Of a stretch of 64,000 bases of DNA, positions 53,183 through 62,167 are shown in pieces. The stretch's first letter is position 1. Each line of letters opens with the position of its first letter. Source of the DNA: Terrisporobacter vanillatitrophus (lineage in GTDB: Bacteria > Bacillota > Clostridia > Peptostreptococcales > Peptostreptococcaceae). The stretch is taken from the NCBI RefSeq assembly GCF_051148895.1, contig NZ_CP154625.1:2914001-2978000 (forward strand), read 5' to 3'. The position numbers and the translations under genes were made by a program. The notes under the pieces were generated by a model. It ran no database searches. It worked only from the letters and a program-made list of their open reading frames with translations, and was not told where the DNA came from.

Positions 53183-54124
53183 TTATTTAAAAAGTAATGG
53201 TTTTTTCTTATAAGCACTTTGTTTACCTTTTGATGTACCTATAATAGGAGTGCTTCCAGCTGCTTTAATAAAAGTTATTTCATCTTTCAATAAAGGTATC
53301 ATAACCATTACAACTGATTTCTTTTTTAGATTAGTTTTAGCTATAGCTAGTAAATCTCTTTCATCTATATCTTTGTCCATACCAAGCTGAATGTAAATAT
53401 TATGTATTATAGCCTTTTGTTGGCCAATGTCATTTATTGTTCCAAAGCTGTCCATATCCTTAGGCACTATTTCTATGGCAACTCCCTTTTCTAAATATTT
53501 TTTTCTGCTATCTTTAAGTCCGATATTTCCCATAATCACATCATTAACTTTCAAAAGAGGTCCATCAAATGTTATTTTTCCTAGATATACATCTGCTAAA
53601 TCATTAACACTTTGTCTTCTTAAAATTTTCCTAAATATAAGAGCTACTATTATTCCTCCTATAGTCGAAGTAATAGTACAAATTAATACACTATCATCAT
53701 ATATTCTTGAAATAAATATGTATATCAAAGAAGCTATCAAAGCCGAAAACAAGCTAACATAACTTCTTGCTTCATAAGTAGATGCAATTTCATCAATATA
53801 TGGCTGTCCTTTGTCTATTAAGTCATCATTTTCAATATTTTCTAAAGTAATCTGTTCTTGTTGTGATAAACTCTGAAACTGCTGTATACCTACTGCTAAA
53901 AAAGTTAACGCTGAAAACTCTTTGTCTATTAATGCAGGTAAAGCTACAGAACCAAGAGATGCTGCCAACGCTGCCACTATTATTTGTTCTACATAATCTT
54001 GTGGTCTTGATGGGTATTGTTTATCTTTAACTCTTAGTACGAAAAATCTACATAAGGTTCCTATTACCATAGCTGTAATAAAAGCATGTCTAAATAGAGC
54101 ATCATTTATTTGACTATCATTCAT
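53183..54124 (-). CDS. YIEGIA family membrane protein (first copy)
   Basis: This 313-residue protein opens with a membrane region (ALFRHAFITAMVIGTLCRFF), then RVKDKQYPSRPQDYVEQIIVAALAAS, and carries the hallmark as PYIDEIASTYEARSY (about 107-121). Two hydrophobic segments follow (about 122-160). It and the next gene correspond throughout in blocks and length. AGGAGG precedes the ATG. It is the first gene of the three-gene YIEGIA unit, which ends in the terminator at 52007-52027. Confidence 0.85.
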   Translation of the reverse strand: MNDSQINDALFRHAFITAMVIGTLCRFFVLRVKDKQYPSRPQDYVEQIIVAALAASLGSVALPALIDKEFSALTFLAVGIQQFQSLSQQEQITLENIENDDLIDKGQPYIDEIASTYEARSYVSLFSALIASLIYIFISRIYDDSVLICTITSTIGGIIVALIFRKILRRQSVNDLADVYLGKITFDGPLLKVNDVIMGNIGLKDSRKKYLEKGVAIEIVPKDMDSFGTINDIGQQKAIIHNIYIQLGMDKDIDERDLLAIAKTNLKKKSVVMVMIPLLKDEITFIKAAGSTPIIGTSKGKQSAYKKKPLLFK

Positions 54125-54218
54125 AAAACTAAATCCTCCTAATAATTTAATACTTTTAGAATAAATTTAAAGTTACTTTCTAAAAATCTATAAATTTAGT
54201 TTGTGCAAAAAATAAAAA

Positions 54219-54244
54219 AAATTTCCTACTAATCTAGGAAATTT
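54219..54244 (-). terminator. Terminator after the histidine kinase gene
   Basis: AAATTTCCTA (54219-54228) pairs with TAGGAAATTT (54235-54244) and a T-run follows on the minus strand. The stem overlaps the last codons of the kinase gene. Confidence 0.85.
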
Positions 54245-55517
54245 TTTTTGGTAATTTTATTATGAATCTGCTACCCTCTCCAAGTTCGCTTTCTACACCA
54301 ATGCTACCCTTTAGAGAATGAACAATATGTTTTGTTATGGCAAGACCTAAACCTGTACCTCCTACAGACCTACTTCTAGCCTTATCTACTCTATAAAATC
54401 TTTGGAATATTTTGCTTTGGTCTTCTTTTGGAATACCTACTCCGTTATCTATAACTTCTATTACTATTTCATCATTTTTTGTAAATTGATTTACAGTTAC
54501 TTTCCCTCCTTCTGGAGTATATTTTATAGCATTATCTATCAAATTAAGAAGTAACTGTTTCAGGTAATCTCCATAAGCTTGGACTACTATTTCTTTATCT
54601 TCAAAATTATATTGCAAATCAATTTTTTTTGAATTAGCTATATAATTTATCATCTCATATACTTCTTTAAATACATCATAAAGTATTATATTTTCCATTA
54701 CTAAATTATTTTTGCTTTCTATTGATGATAATAAAAGTATATCTTCTATTAATCTTTTTAGTCTATCTGATTCTTTCTGGATTATAGCTAAAAACCTATT
54801 TCTTTTATTTACGGGTAACTCTTCATTCATTATTAAGGTTTCTACAAATCCATTTATTGATGTTAAAGGTGTTTTTAGTTCGTGACTTACATTAGCCACA
54901 AAATCTCTACGCATATTTTCTAATTTTACAATTTCTGTTATATCTTCTATATTAATTATAGAACCTATAATAGCATTTTTAGAGTTTTGCAGATATACAG
55001 GATCAATTTTTATTCTATAAACAGTTTCATCATCTAAGGTCACATTATTACTATGATTTTCTTTGCTTCCAATATATCGTTCTATACCTCTTAAAATGTC
55101 ATCTATCTTAATTACTTGTTTTAGATTTTTCCCGTCTTCTTTTCTATTACATTTACTTTTTATCATTTTACGAGCTTCATCATTAATCAAAATAATATTA
55201 CCATCAATATCAATAACTATAATTCCATGTGAAATACTTTTAAGCACTGAGGTAAGTTGAAGATGCTTATACTCAACTTCTTCAAGTGTATTTTCCATTG
55301 TTTCCATCATAAAATTGAAGTTCCTAGCAAGCTCTCCTAATTCCCCTCTAGCTGATGTTTGTAATCTTGAATGAAATTCTTTATTACTTACTTTCTTTGA
55401 TAATTTAATGAAACTTTTTAAAAATCTTCTTATCGTTATAGTGTATCTATATAGAAGTATAGCCACGCTACAAGCTAGTAACATAATAAAAAAGTAAAAA
55501 CTGCTAACAGGTTCCAT
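54234..55517 (-). CDS. Sensor histidine kinase (PhoR/WalK-like) with short N terminus
   Basis: The 427 residues contain one membrane segment (about 7-25), a HAMP-like helix (about 28-80), a PAS domain (about 88-195), the phospho-acceptor VANVSHELKTPLTSI near 210, and the ATP domain with LLNLIDNAIKYTPEGG, DNGVGIP and GTGLGLAI. Typical PhoR/WalK kinases have two membrane helices with an external loop; here the start gives only one, so the external sensor is missing and the PAS may sense inside the cell. A GGAGA site supports this start. The response regulator is upstream by 16 nt. Confidence 0.92.
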   Translation of the reverse strand: MEPVSSFYFFIMLLACSVAILLYRYTITIRRFLKSFIKLSKKVSNKEFHSRLQTSARGELGELARNFNFMMETMENTLEEVEYKHLQLTSVLKSISHGIIVIDIDGNIILINDEARKMIKSKCNRKEDGKNLKQVIKIDDILRGIERYIGSKENHSNNVTLDDETVYRIKIDPVYLQNSKNAIIGSIINIEDITEIVKLENMRRDFVANVSHELKTPLTSINGFVETLIMNEELPVNKRNRFLAIIQKESDRLKRLIEDILLLSSIESKNNLVMENIILYDVFKEVYEMINYIANSKKIDLQYNFEDKEIVVQAYGDYLKQLLLNLIDNAIKYTPEGGKVTVNQFTKNDEIVIEVIDNGVGIPKEDQSKIFQRFYRVDKARSRSVGGTGLGLAITKHIVHSLKGSIGVESELGEGSRFIIKLPKKIS

Positions 55518-55533
55518 ATATATTCTCCATTTC

Positions 55534-56223
55534 TTACTCTATTTTATATCCTATTCCTCTAATAGTTTCAATATATTTTTCATTACTATCTGAACTTTCT
55601 ATTTTTTTTCTTAAATATCTAATATGAACATCTACTGTCCTAGTTTCACCATAAAACTCATATCCCCAAATTTTATCTAATAAAAAGTTTCTAGATAAAA
55701 CTTTCCCTTTGTTTTGAAGTAAAATTTTTAATAAATCAAATTCCTTAAGAGTTAAATCTAGTTTTTCTCCATTTTTAGTTGCTTCATGTTTTATTAAATC
55801 TAGTTTTATATCTTTTACTGTTAATATTTCTTCTTCTCTTGGCGAATTCATATTATATCTTCTTAAAACAGAGCTTATTCTAGCTAATAATTCTTTAATA
55901 CTGAAAGGTTTTGTTATATAATCATCTGCACCACCTACTAAGCCTTCAACTTTATCACTTTCCATATTTTTAGCTGTAAGCATAATAACAGGTATGTTCT
56001 TAAGATCCTTATCTCCCCTTATTTTCTTCAATACGTCTATACCACTTATATTTGGTAACATCCAATCAAGTAGTATTAAGTCTGGTTTATTTTCCTTTGC
56101 TTTTAAAAAACCATCAAATCCATCATAAGAATAGTCTACAATATAATCTGATGTTTCTAAATTAAATTGTAGTAGTTCTACTATATGCTCTTCATCATCA
56201 ATCACAAGGATCTTAGTACTCAT
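55534..56223 (-). CDS. OmpR/PhoB-family response regulator
   Basis: The 229-residue protein has a receiver domain (1-120) with the phospho-acceptor Asp in LILLDWMLPN (about 53), the switch Thr in IMLTAKN and Lys in ITKPF, and a winged-helix DNA-binding domain (about 130-229) with RTVDVHIRYLRKKI as recognition helix. It pairs with the histidine kinase 16 nt downstream and follows pgeF by 12 nt, so it may be co-transcribed with pgeF. Confidence 0.94.
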   Translation of the reverse strand: MSTKILVIDDEEHIVELLQFNLETSDYIVDYSYDGFDGFLKAKENKPDLILLDWMLPNISGIDVLKKIRGDKDLKNIPVIMLTAKNMESDKVEGLVGGADDYITKPFSIKELLARISSVLRRYNMNSPREEEILTVKDIKLDLIKHEATKNGEKLDLTLKEFDLLKILLQNKGKVLSRNFLLDKIWGYEFYGETRTVDVHIRYLRKKIESSDSNEKYIETIRGIGYKIE

Positions 56224-56235
56224 TATTATTCCTCC

Positions 56236-56946
56236 CTATCTAATTTGAATCATCGTTCCTATTCTCTTTGATGTTTTATCATGCTTTCTATAAGAATAGA
56301 ATTTATCATGATTACAATTAGTACATATTTGAAGATTTATTATATTTTCTTCTTTAACTTTACAATCCTTTAACATAAGTTCGTTAATTTTCCATAAATC
56401 CAAATAATATTTATTATCTTTTATTATATCGAATTTTCCTGCATGATTTGCTAAATTTGTGTTAAATCTTTCAACTAAATCTTTTGAAACCTCATAACAG
56501 CATGGACCTATAGATGGTCCTATTACACATATTAAATCTTTTGGGTTAGAATTATAATTGTTTGTCATTTTTTCTAAAGTTTTTTCACTTATATTATCAT
56601 AAGTACCTCTCCACCCTGCATGAGCTACCCCTACGGCTTTATTAACCGGATCAATAATTATAATAGGCACGCAATCTGCTGTTAATATTAATAATGGAAT
56701 TTGAGGAATATTAGTAATTAAAGCATCTCCATCTATCCTCTGACCTATATTATTTTCATCAATTTTATTAACAATACTAGAATGAATTTGAGAATTCCTT
56801 GTTAAATTAATTAAATTAAATTCTTCTCGTGTAAATGTCTTAAATAAATCATCTTCGTTTTTTGCATCTATATTAGTTGTTGTTATAACTAAATTCACAA
56901 AATCTAATTCTTTTTCTATTCTATCTACAGTTATGTAGTTTTTCAT
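56236..56946 (-). CDS. pgeF: Peptidoglycan editing factor PgeF (YfiH/LACC1-type)
   Basis: This copper-oxidoreductase-fold protein removes misincorporated residues from peptidoglycan precursors in Escherichia coli. The 236 residues include LLILTADCVPIIIIDP with the active-site Cys, VGVAHAGWRGTY with the His, and GPSIGPCCYEV with the second Cys. It follows nrdR by one base. The order nrdR-pgeF fits the clostridial cluster. Confidence 0.93.
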   Translation of the reverse strand: MKNYITVDRIEKELDFVNLVITTTNIDAKNEDDLFKTFTREEFNLINLTRNSQIHSSIVNKIDENNIGQRIDGDALITNIPQIPLLILTADCVPIIIIDPVNKAVGVAHAGWRGTYDNISEKTLEKMTNNYNSNPKDLICVIGPSIGPCCYEVSKDLVERFNTNLANHAGKFDIIKDNKYYLDLWKINELMLKDCKVKEENIINLQICTNCNHDKFYSYRKHDKTSKRIGTMIQIR

Positions 56947-56947
56947 T

Positions 56948-57406
56948 TTATTTATCCTTCTCCATTAATATTGTTTTTAATTCATTTACAAAAGTATTTA
57001 TATCTTTAAATTGTCTATAAACAGATGCAAATCTAACATAAGATACTTCATCTATATCTTTTAGTTTGTCCATAATCATTTCACCAATTATTTTTGTTTC
57101 TATCTCAGTCATATAATTTTTATTTATTTCATTTTCTATATAAGATACTACACATTCAATTTGATCAATTGAAACTGGTCTCTTTTCACAAGATTTTATT
57201 AGACCATTTTTTATTTTTTCTCTATCAAAATACTCTCTTGTATTATCTTTTTTTACCACCATAACAGGTGTTGTTTCAATAGTTTCGTAAGTTGTGTATC
57301 TTTTTTTACAAGATTCACACTCTCTTCTTCTTCTAATAGAATTGCTATCTGTATGTCTTGAGTCTACAACTTTAGACTCCTTATAGTTACAATAAGGACA
57401 TTGCAT
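56948..57406 (-). CDS. nrdR: Transcriptional repressor NrdR
   Basis: NrdR represses ribonucleotide reductase genes with ATP/dATP bound. The 152 residues show a zinc ribbon (CPYCNYKESKVVDSRHTD and RRRECESCKKRYTTYE) and an ATP-cone domain (about 48-135) with VKKDNTREYFDREKIKNGL. Length and order (ylmC-nrdR-pgeF) are normal. AAGGAGGAAT precedes the ATG. Confidence 0.97.
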   Translation of the reverse strand: MQCPYCNYKESKVVDSRHTDSNSIRRRRECESCKKRYTTYETIETTPVMVVKKDNTREYFDREKIKNGLIKSCEKRPVSIDQIECVVSYIENEINKNYMTEIETKIIGEMIMDKLKDIDEVSYVRFASVYRQFKDINTFVNELKTILMEKDK

Positions 57407-57431
57407 AATATTCCTCCTTAGTTAAGTTAGT

Positions 57432-57701
57432 TTAAATTTTTATTTCATCAATGTCTAATTTTCTTTCTGAGCCTATATTTACTATTATTGTGTCACATCC
57501 TATTTTTAATATATCATTCCAAAATATCACATCTACATCCATTCCTCTAGAAAAAAATCCCCCACTACTTTCTCCTGTAGTTGAAAAAGATACAACTTTG
57601 CCTTCATTAACATCTATGTCTATGTCTGTAATAAAACCCATTTTCTTTCCATTTTTTACATTGATAATTTCTTTATCCATTATATCAGATACTCTTATCA
57701 T
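57432..57701 (-). CDS. YlmC/YmxH family PRC-barrel sporulation protein
   Basis: This 89-residue protein has a PRC-barrel: it starts MIRVSDIMDKEIINVKNGKKMGFITDIDIDV and closes with the strand NDILKIGCDTIIVNIG. YlmC/YmxH proteins are found near sigG in spore formers; their role is not established. It lies after the sigG terminator and ahead of nrdR. Confidence 0.88.
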   Translation of the reverse strand: MIRVSDIMDKEIINVKNGKKMGFITDIDIDVNEGKVVSFSTTGESSGGFFSRGMDVDVIFWNDILKIGCDTIIVNIGSERKLDIDEIKI

Positions 57702-57766
57702 ATTATAACATCCTCCTTAAAAATACAAAAAAAATATATTTCTCTCTTAATAATTTTTATGCAAAA

Positions 57767-57796
57767 AAATCCTTAGTATTCTTCTACTAAGGATTT
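57767..57796 (-). terminator. Terminator after sigG
   Basis: AAATCCTTAGTA (57767-57778) pairs with TACTAAGGATTT (57785-57796) and a run of Ts follows on the minus strand. It lies 22 nt past the sigG stop, so ylmC is on another transcript. Confidence 0.87.
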
Positions 57797-57817
57797 ATTC
57801 TTAATATTTAATCATAA

Positions 57818-58591
57818 TTAAATGTACTTTCTCATATTTTTCAGTGCATTTTTTTCAATTCTTGAAACTTGTGCTTGAGATATTCCTATTTCATCTGCTA
57901 CTTCAATTTGAGTACGACCTTTATAAAATCTCAAATCCAATACAAGTTTTTCTCTGTTATTAAGTTTTTTTATTGCTTCTTTTAATGCTATTTCTTGAAG
58001 CCAGTGCTCATCAGTATCTTTTTTATCCTGAACTTGATCCATTACAAATATGGCATCTCCATTATCTTGGTACACAGGATCAAATAAAGATATAGGATCT
58101 TGTATAGCATCTAGTGCCATAACAACAGATTCCACATCTAATTCTAACTCCTTTGCTATCTCTGAAACTGTTGGTTCCTTTGAATTGCTTCTGATTAATT
58201 TTTCTCTAACTTGAAGAGCTTTATAAGCAATGTCTTTTAATGATCTACTAACTCTTATAGGATTATTATCTCTTAAATATCTTCTTATTTCACCTATTAT
58301 CATTGGAACCGCATAAGTTGAAAACCTAACATTTTGACTTAAATCAAAATTATCTATAGCTTTTATAAGACCGATACAACCAATTTGAAATAAGTCGTCA
58401 ATATTTTCTCCTCTATTGTTAAACTTTTGAATGATACTTAGAACTAGTCTTAAATTACCCCTAACAAACTGTTGTCTAGCTTCTTCATCGCCTGCCTTAA
58501 TTTTAACTAGAAGGTCCATCATTTGAGCATTTTTAAGAACTGGCAATTCTGATGTATTTACACCACAGATTTCAACCTTATTAATTTGCAT
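57818..58591 (-). CDS. sigG: RNA polymerase sporulation sigma factor SigG
   Basis: SigG drives late forespore genes. The 257 residues begin with the SigG-type start MQINKVEICGVNTSELPVL, then region 2 (about 70-130) with LIKAIDNFDLSQNVRFSTYAVPMIIGEIRRYLRD and region 4 near the C terminus with QIEVADEIGISQAQVSRIEK. It is preceded by sigE by 87 nt, and a sporulation-type promoter is expected there, but I could not fit a confident consensus. Confidence 0.96.
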   Translation of the reverse strand: MQINKVEICGVNTSELPVLKNAQMMDLLVKIKAGDEEARQQFVRGNLRLVLSIIQKFNNRGENIDDLFQIGCIGLIKAIDNFDLSQNVRFSTYAVPMIIGEIRRYLRDNNPIRVSRSLKDIAYKALQVREKLIRSNSKEPTVSEIAKELELDVESVVMALDAIQDPISLFDPVYQDNGDAIFVMDQVQDKKDTDEHWLQEIALKEAIKKLNNREKLVLDLRFYKGRTQIEVADEIGISQAQVSRIEKNALKNMRKYI

Positions 58592-58678
58592 AAGTTTCAG
58601 TCCTCTCTTAAAAGATTCTTTATATGAAATTATTTACATATCATATATTTTTATACTTTTATCGAGATTTTATTTAAT

Positions 58679-59413
58679 TTATACAAACTTTTTCATTTCC
58701 TTTTTTAACCTACTAATAATTTTCTTTTCAAGTCTAGAAATATAAGATTGAGATATACCAAGGATATTAGCTACTTCCTTTTGTGTTTTTTCATTTCCTC
58801 TTGTACTTAAACCAAATCTTAATTCCATAATTTGCTTTTCTCTATCTGATAATTTATCCAAAGCCATAAATAATAAATTTTTATCTATTTCCTCTTCAAT
58901 AATTTTATATATTTCATCATTTTCTGTGCCCAATACATCTGATAGTAACAATTCATTACCATCTAAATCAGTATTTAGAGGTTCATCGAATGAAACTTCT
59001 GCCTTTTTTTTATTATTTTTTCTAAGGTACATTAATATTTCATTTTCTATACATCTAGATGCATAAGTTGCTAATTTAATATTTTTATTGGATTTAAATG
59101 TATTAACGGCCTTTATAAGTCCAATGGTTCCTATTGATATTAAATCTTCAACATCTATACCTGTATTTTCAAACTTTCTAGAAATATACACTACTAATCG
59201 AAGATTTCTTTCTATTAAAATAGTTTTTACATCATCATCCTTTTCAAGTCTATCAATTAACAATCTTTCCTCATCTGGCTTTAAAGGTGGAGGCAGTATA
59301 TTTACACCGCCCATGTAATACATGCCATTAGGTTTAATTATACCTAATTTAGATCCTATCTTTACTACCCAAGAGTTTATTTTCAACTTCATTTTCATTA
59401 ATGTTAATTTCAA
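58679..59413 (-). CDS. sigE: RNA polymerase sporulation sigma factor SigE (pro-form)
   Basis: SigE controls mother-cell genes. The 244-residue pro-protein starts at a TTG at 59413: GGGGGAGGG lies 6-7 nt ahead, whereas the next ATG is too far away. The first roughly 27 residues (MKLTLMKMKLKINSWVVKIG) are a basic, hydrophobic pro-sequence that SpoIIGA would remove. Region 2 contains LATYASRCIENEILMYLRK and region 4 QKEVANILGISQSYISRLEK. It follows its protease gene spoIIGA by 25 nt. Confidence 0.96.
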   Translation of the reverse strand: MKLTLMKMKLKINSWVVKIGSKLGIIKPNGMYYMGGVNILPPPLKPDEERLLIDRLEKDDDVKTILIERNLRLVVYISRKFENTGIDVEDLISIGTIGLIKAVNTFKSNKNIKLATYASRCIENEILMYLRKNNKKKAEVSFDEPLNTDLDGNELLLSDVLGTENDEIYKIIEEEIDKNLLFMALDKLSDREKQIMELRFGLSTRGNEKTQKEVANILGISQSYISRLEKKIISRLKKEMKKFV

Positions 59414-59438
59414 TTATAACCCTCCCCCGTTTTTAGAT

Positions 59439-60266
59439 CTAAGAAAGTATACTTGGATTTAATATGACATTATAATTGTCGTCTTTAAAATTAGATATAC
59501 CAAGTACAATGTTTCCTATCTTTTTATTATCGATTTGTAAATAGTCGGCTTTAAATCCCAGTATCATACTAGTCTTATTACTAGTAGCATGATTATAAGG
59601 AATTAGCCTTATCCTAGATGATATATCTTCACTTAAATTATTGATCATTTCCTCTACTAAGAGTACATCAACATATTCATAATTATAATTTTCAGGCAGA
59701 TACTTTTCTAATAAAGAAGAATTCACCATAATTACATCACTTTTACTTAAAGGATCTTTTAGTAAGTTTCCACTATCTAAAAATGCAATACACTTAAATT
59801 CTTCTCCAAGAAGCGAAATTGTCACTTCTTTAGTAAATTCTTTAATATGATTGATGAACGTAATATCCGAATATATTTTCTTTAGTATAAGACAACTAAT
59901 ATATACAGAAACTATTATAAATGAGATTTTTATATGTTCTATACCTGTAAAATAAATTATAAAATATGTACTTCCACAGATAAAAAAATTCACTAAAAAA
60001 AATATGGTAAGTATTCTTATAAATTCATTTTTATCTTTATAAACAAATGATATTAATCCTATAATTACAATAAATATTACTTTTGAGGGTAATGTATATA
60101 ATAAATAAAACCTTGGAAGTAAATAAATCACACAATAAATAGTTCCAACTATTGCTCCTATTATTTTTTTTTTATAAGAATTTGTATTTTTTGTAAGTAT
60201 AGAAGTACAACTTATAATAATATAATTTATTAATAGGTTTTCAATAATGTAAAGATCTAAATACAT
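59439..60266 (-). CDS. spoIIGA: Sigma-E processing peptidase SpoIIGA
   Basis: This membrane aspartic protease activates pro-SigE on a forespore signal. The 275 residues have about five hydrophobic segments in the N-terminal half (10-155) and a soluble protease-like C-terminal half. The catalytic Asp is in CIAFLDSGNLLKDP, the family motif. GGGGGAG precedes the ATG. A Spo0A-type promoter lies 27-73 nt upstream and the gene pair spoIIGA-sigE is standard. Confidence 0.95.
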   Translation of the reverse strand: MYLDLYIIENLLINYIIISCTSILTKNTNSYKKKIIGAIVGTIYCVIYLLPRFYLLYTLPSKVIFIVIIGLISFVYKDKNEFIRILTIFFLVNFFICGSTYFIIYFTGIEHIKISFIIVSVYISCLILKKIYSDITFINHIKEFTKEVTISLLGEEFKCIAFLDSGNLLKDPLSKSDVIMVNSSLLEKYLPENYNYEYVDVLLVEEMINNLSEDISSRIRLIPYNHATSNKTSMILGFKADYLQIDNKKIGNIVLGISNFKDDNYNVILNPSILS

Positions 60267-60292
60267 TAATTACTCCCCCTTTTTATGTTTAT

Positions 60293-60339
60293 ATTATAAG
60301 CTAGTATAAAAAAATAATATGTCACTTTTAACAGTCGAA
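60293..60339 (-). promoter_or_regulatory. Spo0A-type promoter of spoIIGA-sigE
   Basis: On the minus strand a perfect TATAAT (60298-60293) lies 21 bp from GTGACA (60325-60320), and a 0A-box-like TTCGACT (60339-60333) overlaps or adjoins the -35 on the upstream side. The Bacillus spoIIG promoter has an unusually long spacer (22 bp) and a Spo0A site at -35; this arrangement matches that logic. The 0A box has one mismatch to TTCGACA. Confidence 0.65.
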
Positions 60340-60367
60340 ACTCAATTACTTTAATATAAAAAAACAC

Positions 60368-60403
60368 AAAAAAAGGAAAAATTCTTCTTTTTCCTTTTTT
60401 AAA
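60368..60403 (-). terminator. Second AT hairpin downstream of ftsZ
   Basis: AAAAAGGAAAAA and TTTTTCCTTTTT pair across 60368-60400. It lies past the main ftsZ terminator and just upstream of the spoIIGA promoter, so it may insulate the two. Confidence 0.55.
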
Positions 60404-60521
60404 TAATATTTTACTTCTTTTTAATTAGTATAAAAAAACATATATTGTTCATAATTTGTTATAATTAATAACTTTCTTTATAATTAATAATATGCAACAT
60501 GAATAAATATTATAACAAAAA

Positions 60522-60545
60522 AATAAGAAGCTTAAGCTTCTTATT
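60522..60545 (-). terminator. Terminator after ftsZ
   Basis: AATAAGAAGCTTAAGCTTCTTATT is a 24-bp perfect palindrome, followed on the minus strand by TTTTTTTG. It lies 16 nt past the ftsZ stop. Confidence 0.87.
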
Positions 60546-60561
60546 TGACTATGTATATAAA

Positions 60562-61728
60562 TTATTTTCTATTTCTTCTCAAGAAAACTGGAATTGGTGG
60601 TAAATCATCATCTATATCATGATCTGGCTTTTTAGCTTCCACTTTTTCCTCTACTTTTTCTTCTTTTGTTACAACAACTTCTTCTACATTAGCTTTCTTA
60701 GTTGCTATTTCCGAAGGTCTATTAGTACCTCTATTTTTAAATGAATCCTCAAATCCTTGAGATGGATTAGTTTCAAATCCTGTTGCTATTACAGTTATAG
60801 TAATATCTTCTCCTAAATCTTCTCTTATAGATGTACCAAATATTATATTTGCTTCTGGATCACATGATTCTGTAACTAAACTTGATGCTGCATTAGCTTC
60901 AAATAATGTTAAATTAGCTCCACCAGCAACATTAAGTAATACTCCTTTAGCTCCTTTTATAGAAGTTTCTAATAATGGAGATTGAATAGCTTCTTTAGCA
61001 GCTTCTATAGCTCTATTTTCTCCACTAGCAGTACCTATACCCATGTGAGCTAACCCTTTGTCCTTCATTATAGAAGTAACATCGGCAAAGTCTAAGTTTA
61101 TAAGTCCTGGCATTTTTATTAAGTCAGATATAGATTGTATACCTTGCTTCAATACATTATCTGCTATAGAGAATGCATCCACCATTGATGTATTCTTTTG
61201 TACTATTTGTAAAAGTCTATCGTTAGGTATTGTTATTAACGTATCCACATTAGCTTTTAAATCTTTTATACCTTCTTCAGCATTTTTCATTCTTATTTTA
61301 CCTTCAAATCCAAAAGGCTTCGTTACAACACCTACAGTAAGTATCCCCATTTCCTTAGCTAATTTTGCAACTATTGGTGCAGCACCTGTTCCAGTTCCTC
61401 CACCCATACCTGCAGTAACAAATACCATATCTGTTCCGTCAAGTAATCCTACTATTTGTTCTCTACTTTCTTCAGCAGCTTTTTTTCCTACTTCTGGCTT
61501 AGCTCCCGCACCTAATCCTCTAGTTAACTTTTCTCCGATTTGAATTTGGTTTTCTGCCATAGACGATAATAGTGCTTGCTTATCTGTATTTATAGAAATA
61601 AAATCTACTCCTTTTACTTCTTCTCTTATCATTCTGTTAACAGCATTGTTTCCACCGCCACCAACACCAATAACTTTTATAACAGCATCATTGTTGTCTG
61701 TTTCTATATCAATTCTATTATTATTCAT
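60562..61728 (-). CDS. ftsZ: Cell division protein FtsZ
   Basis: FtsZ is the tubulin-like GTPase that forms the Z ring. The 388 residues show the GTP signature MGGGTGTGAAPIV (about 107-119), VGGGGNNAVNRM near the start and the T7-loop region with LINLDFADVTSI. A charged linker (about 320-370) leads to the C-terminal binding peptide DDDLPPIPVFLRRNRK. A strong AGGGAGG precedes the ATG. SepF, which binds that peptide, is also in this window. Confidence 0.98.
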   Translation of the reverse strand: MNNNRIDIETDNNDAVIKVIGVGGGGNNAVNRMIREEVKGVDFISINTDKQALLSSMAENQIQIGEKLTRGLGAGAKPEVGKKAAEESREQIVGLLDGTDMVFVTAGMGGGTGTGAAPIVAKLAKEMGILTVGVVTKPFGFEGKIRMKNAEEGIKDLKANVDTLITIPNDRLLQIVQKNTSMVDAFSIADNVLKQGIQSISDLIKMPGLINLDFADVTSIMKDKGLAHMGIGTASGENRAIEAAKEAIQSPLLETSIKGAKGVLLNVAGGANLTLFEANAASSLVTESCDPEANIIFGTSIREDLGEDITITVIATGFETNPSQGFEDSFKNRGTNRPSEIATKKANVEEVVVTKEEKVEEKVEAKKPDHDIDDDLPPIPVFLRRNRK

Positions 61729-62167
61729 TATTTTTTAACCTCCCTATCTTCTGAATTAAACAGTCATGTATTATGATTATACCATTTTACTTGTATTTTT
61801 TGTTAAATTACTATCTTGTTCCATAAAAATACCAATTCTTATTCTTGTTATTAAATATGTAAAATAGATATTTAGCAATCTGTATTGTATATTGTCAAAT
61901 AATATGGATAAATATTTTTTAAAATAATATAATATAAAAGCGTCTTATTCTCTATATTATTATACTCTTAATATCAATGATTTGAAAATAGATATTTCCT
62001 AATTTTATGAAAAATTTCAAATATTTATCTATTATGCTTACGAAAACATTTTTTTGTAATTAATTTACAACATTTATCTACTTTAAATTTTACTGTGAAA
62101 CTGTGGTAATATTCAAGTGATTTTTTCACAATATTAATGCATTTTTTCTATTTTTTAAATAATTTTA
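61729..62167. other. Long ftsZ leader/intergenic region
   Basis: This 439-base gap separates divIB from ftsZ. It holds an extended -10 promoter at 61776-61784 and other AT-rich -10-like sites further upstream, but no reading frame or RNA gene that I can name. The ftsZ gene thus has its own transcription start(s). Confidence 0.65.
61776..61784 (-). promoter_or_regulatory. Extended -10 promoter of ftsZ
   Basis: On the minus strand TGGTATAAT gives a perfect TATAAT (61781-61776) with an upstream TG, the extended -10 form. The -35 candidate TTAACA is 19 nt further. It lies about 50 nt before the ftsZ ATG. Confidence 0.65.

Noticed and set aside
58592..58678. SigF- or SigG-type promoter ahead of sigG
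   Set aside because: GTATA at a plausible -35 position is present but no matching -10 at correct spacing could be fitted with confidence.
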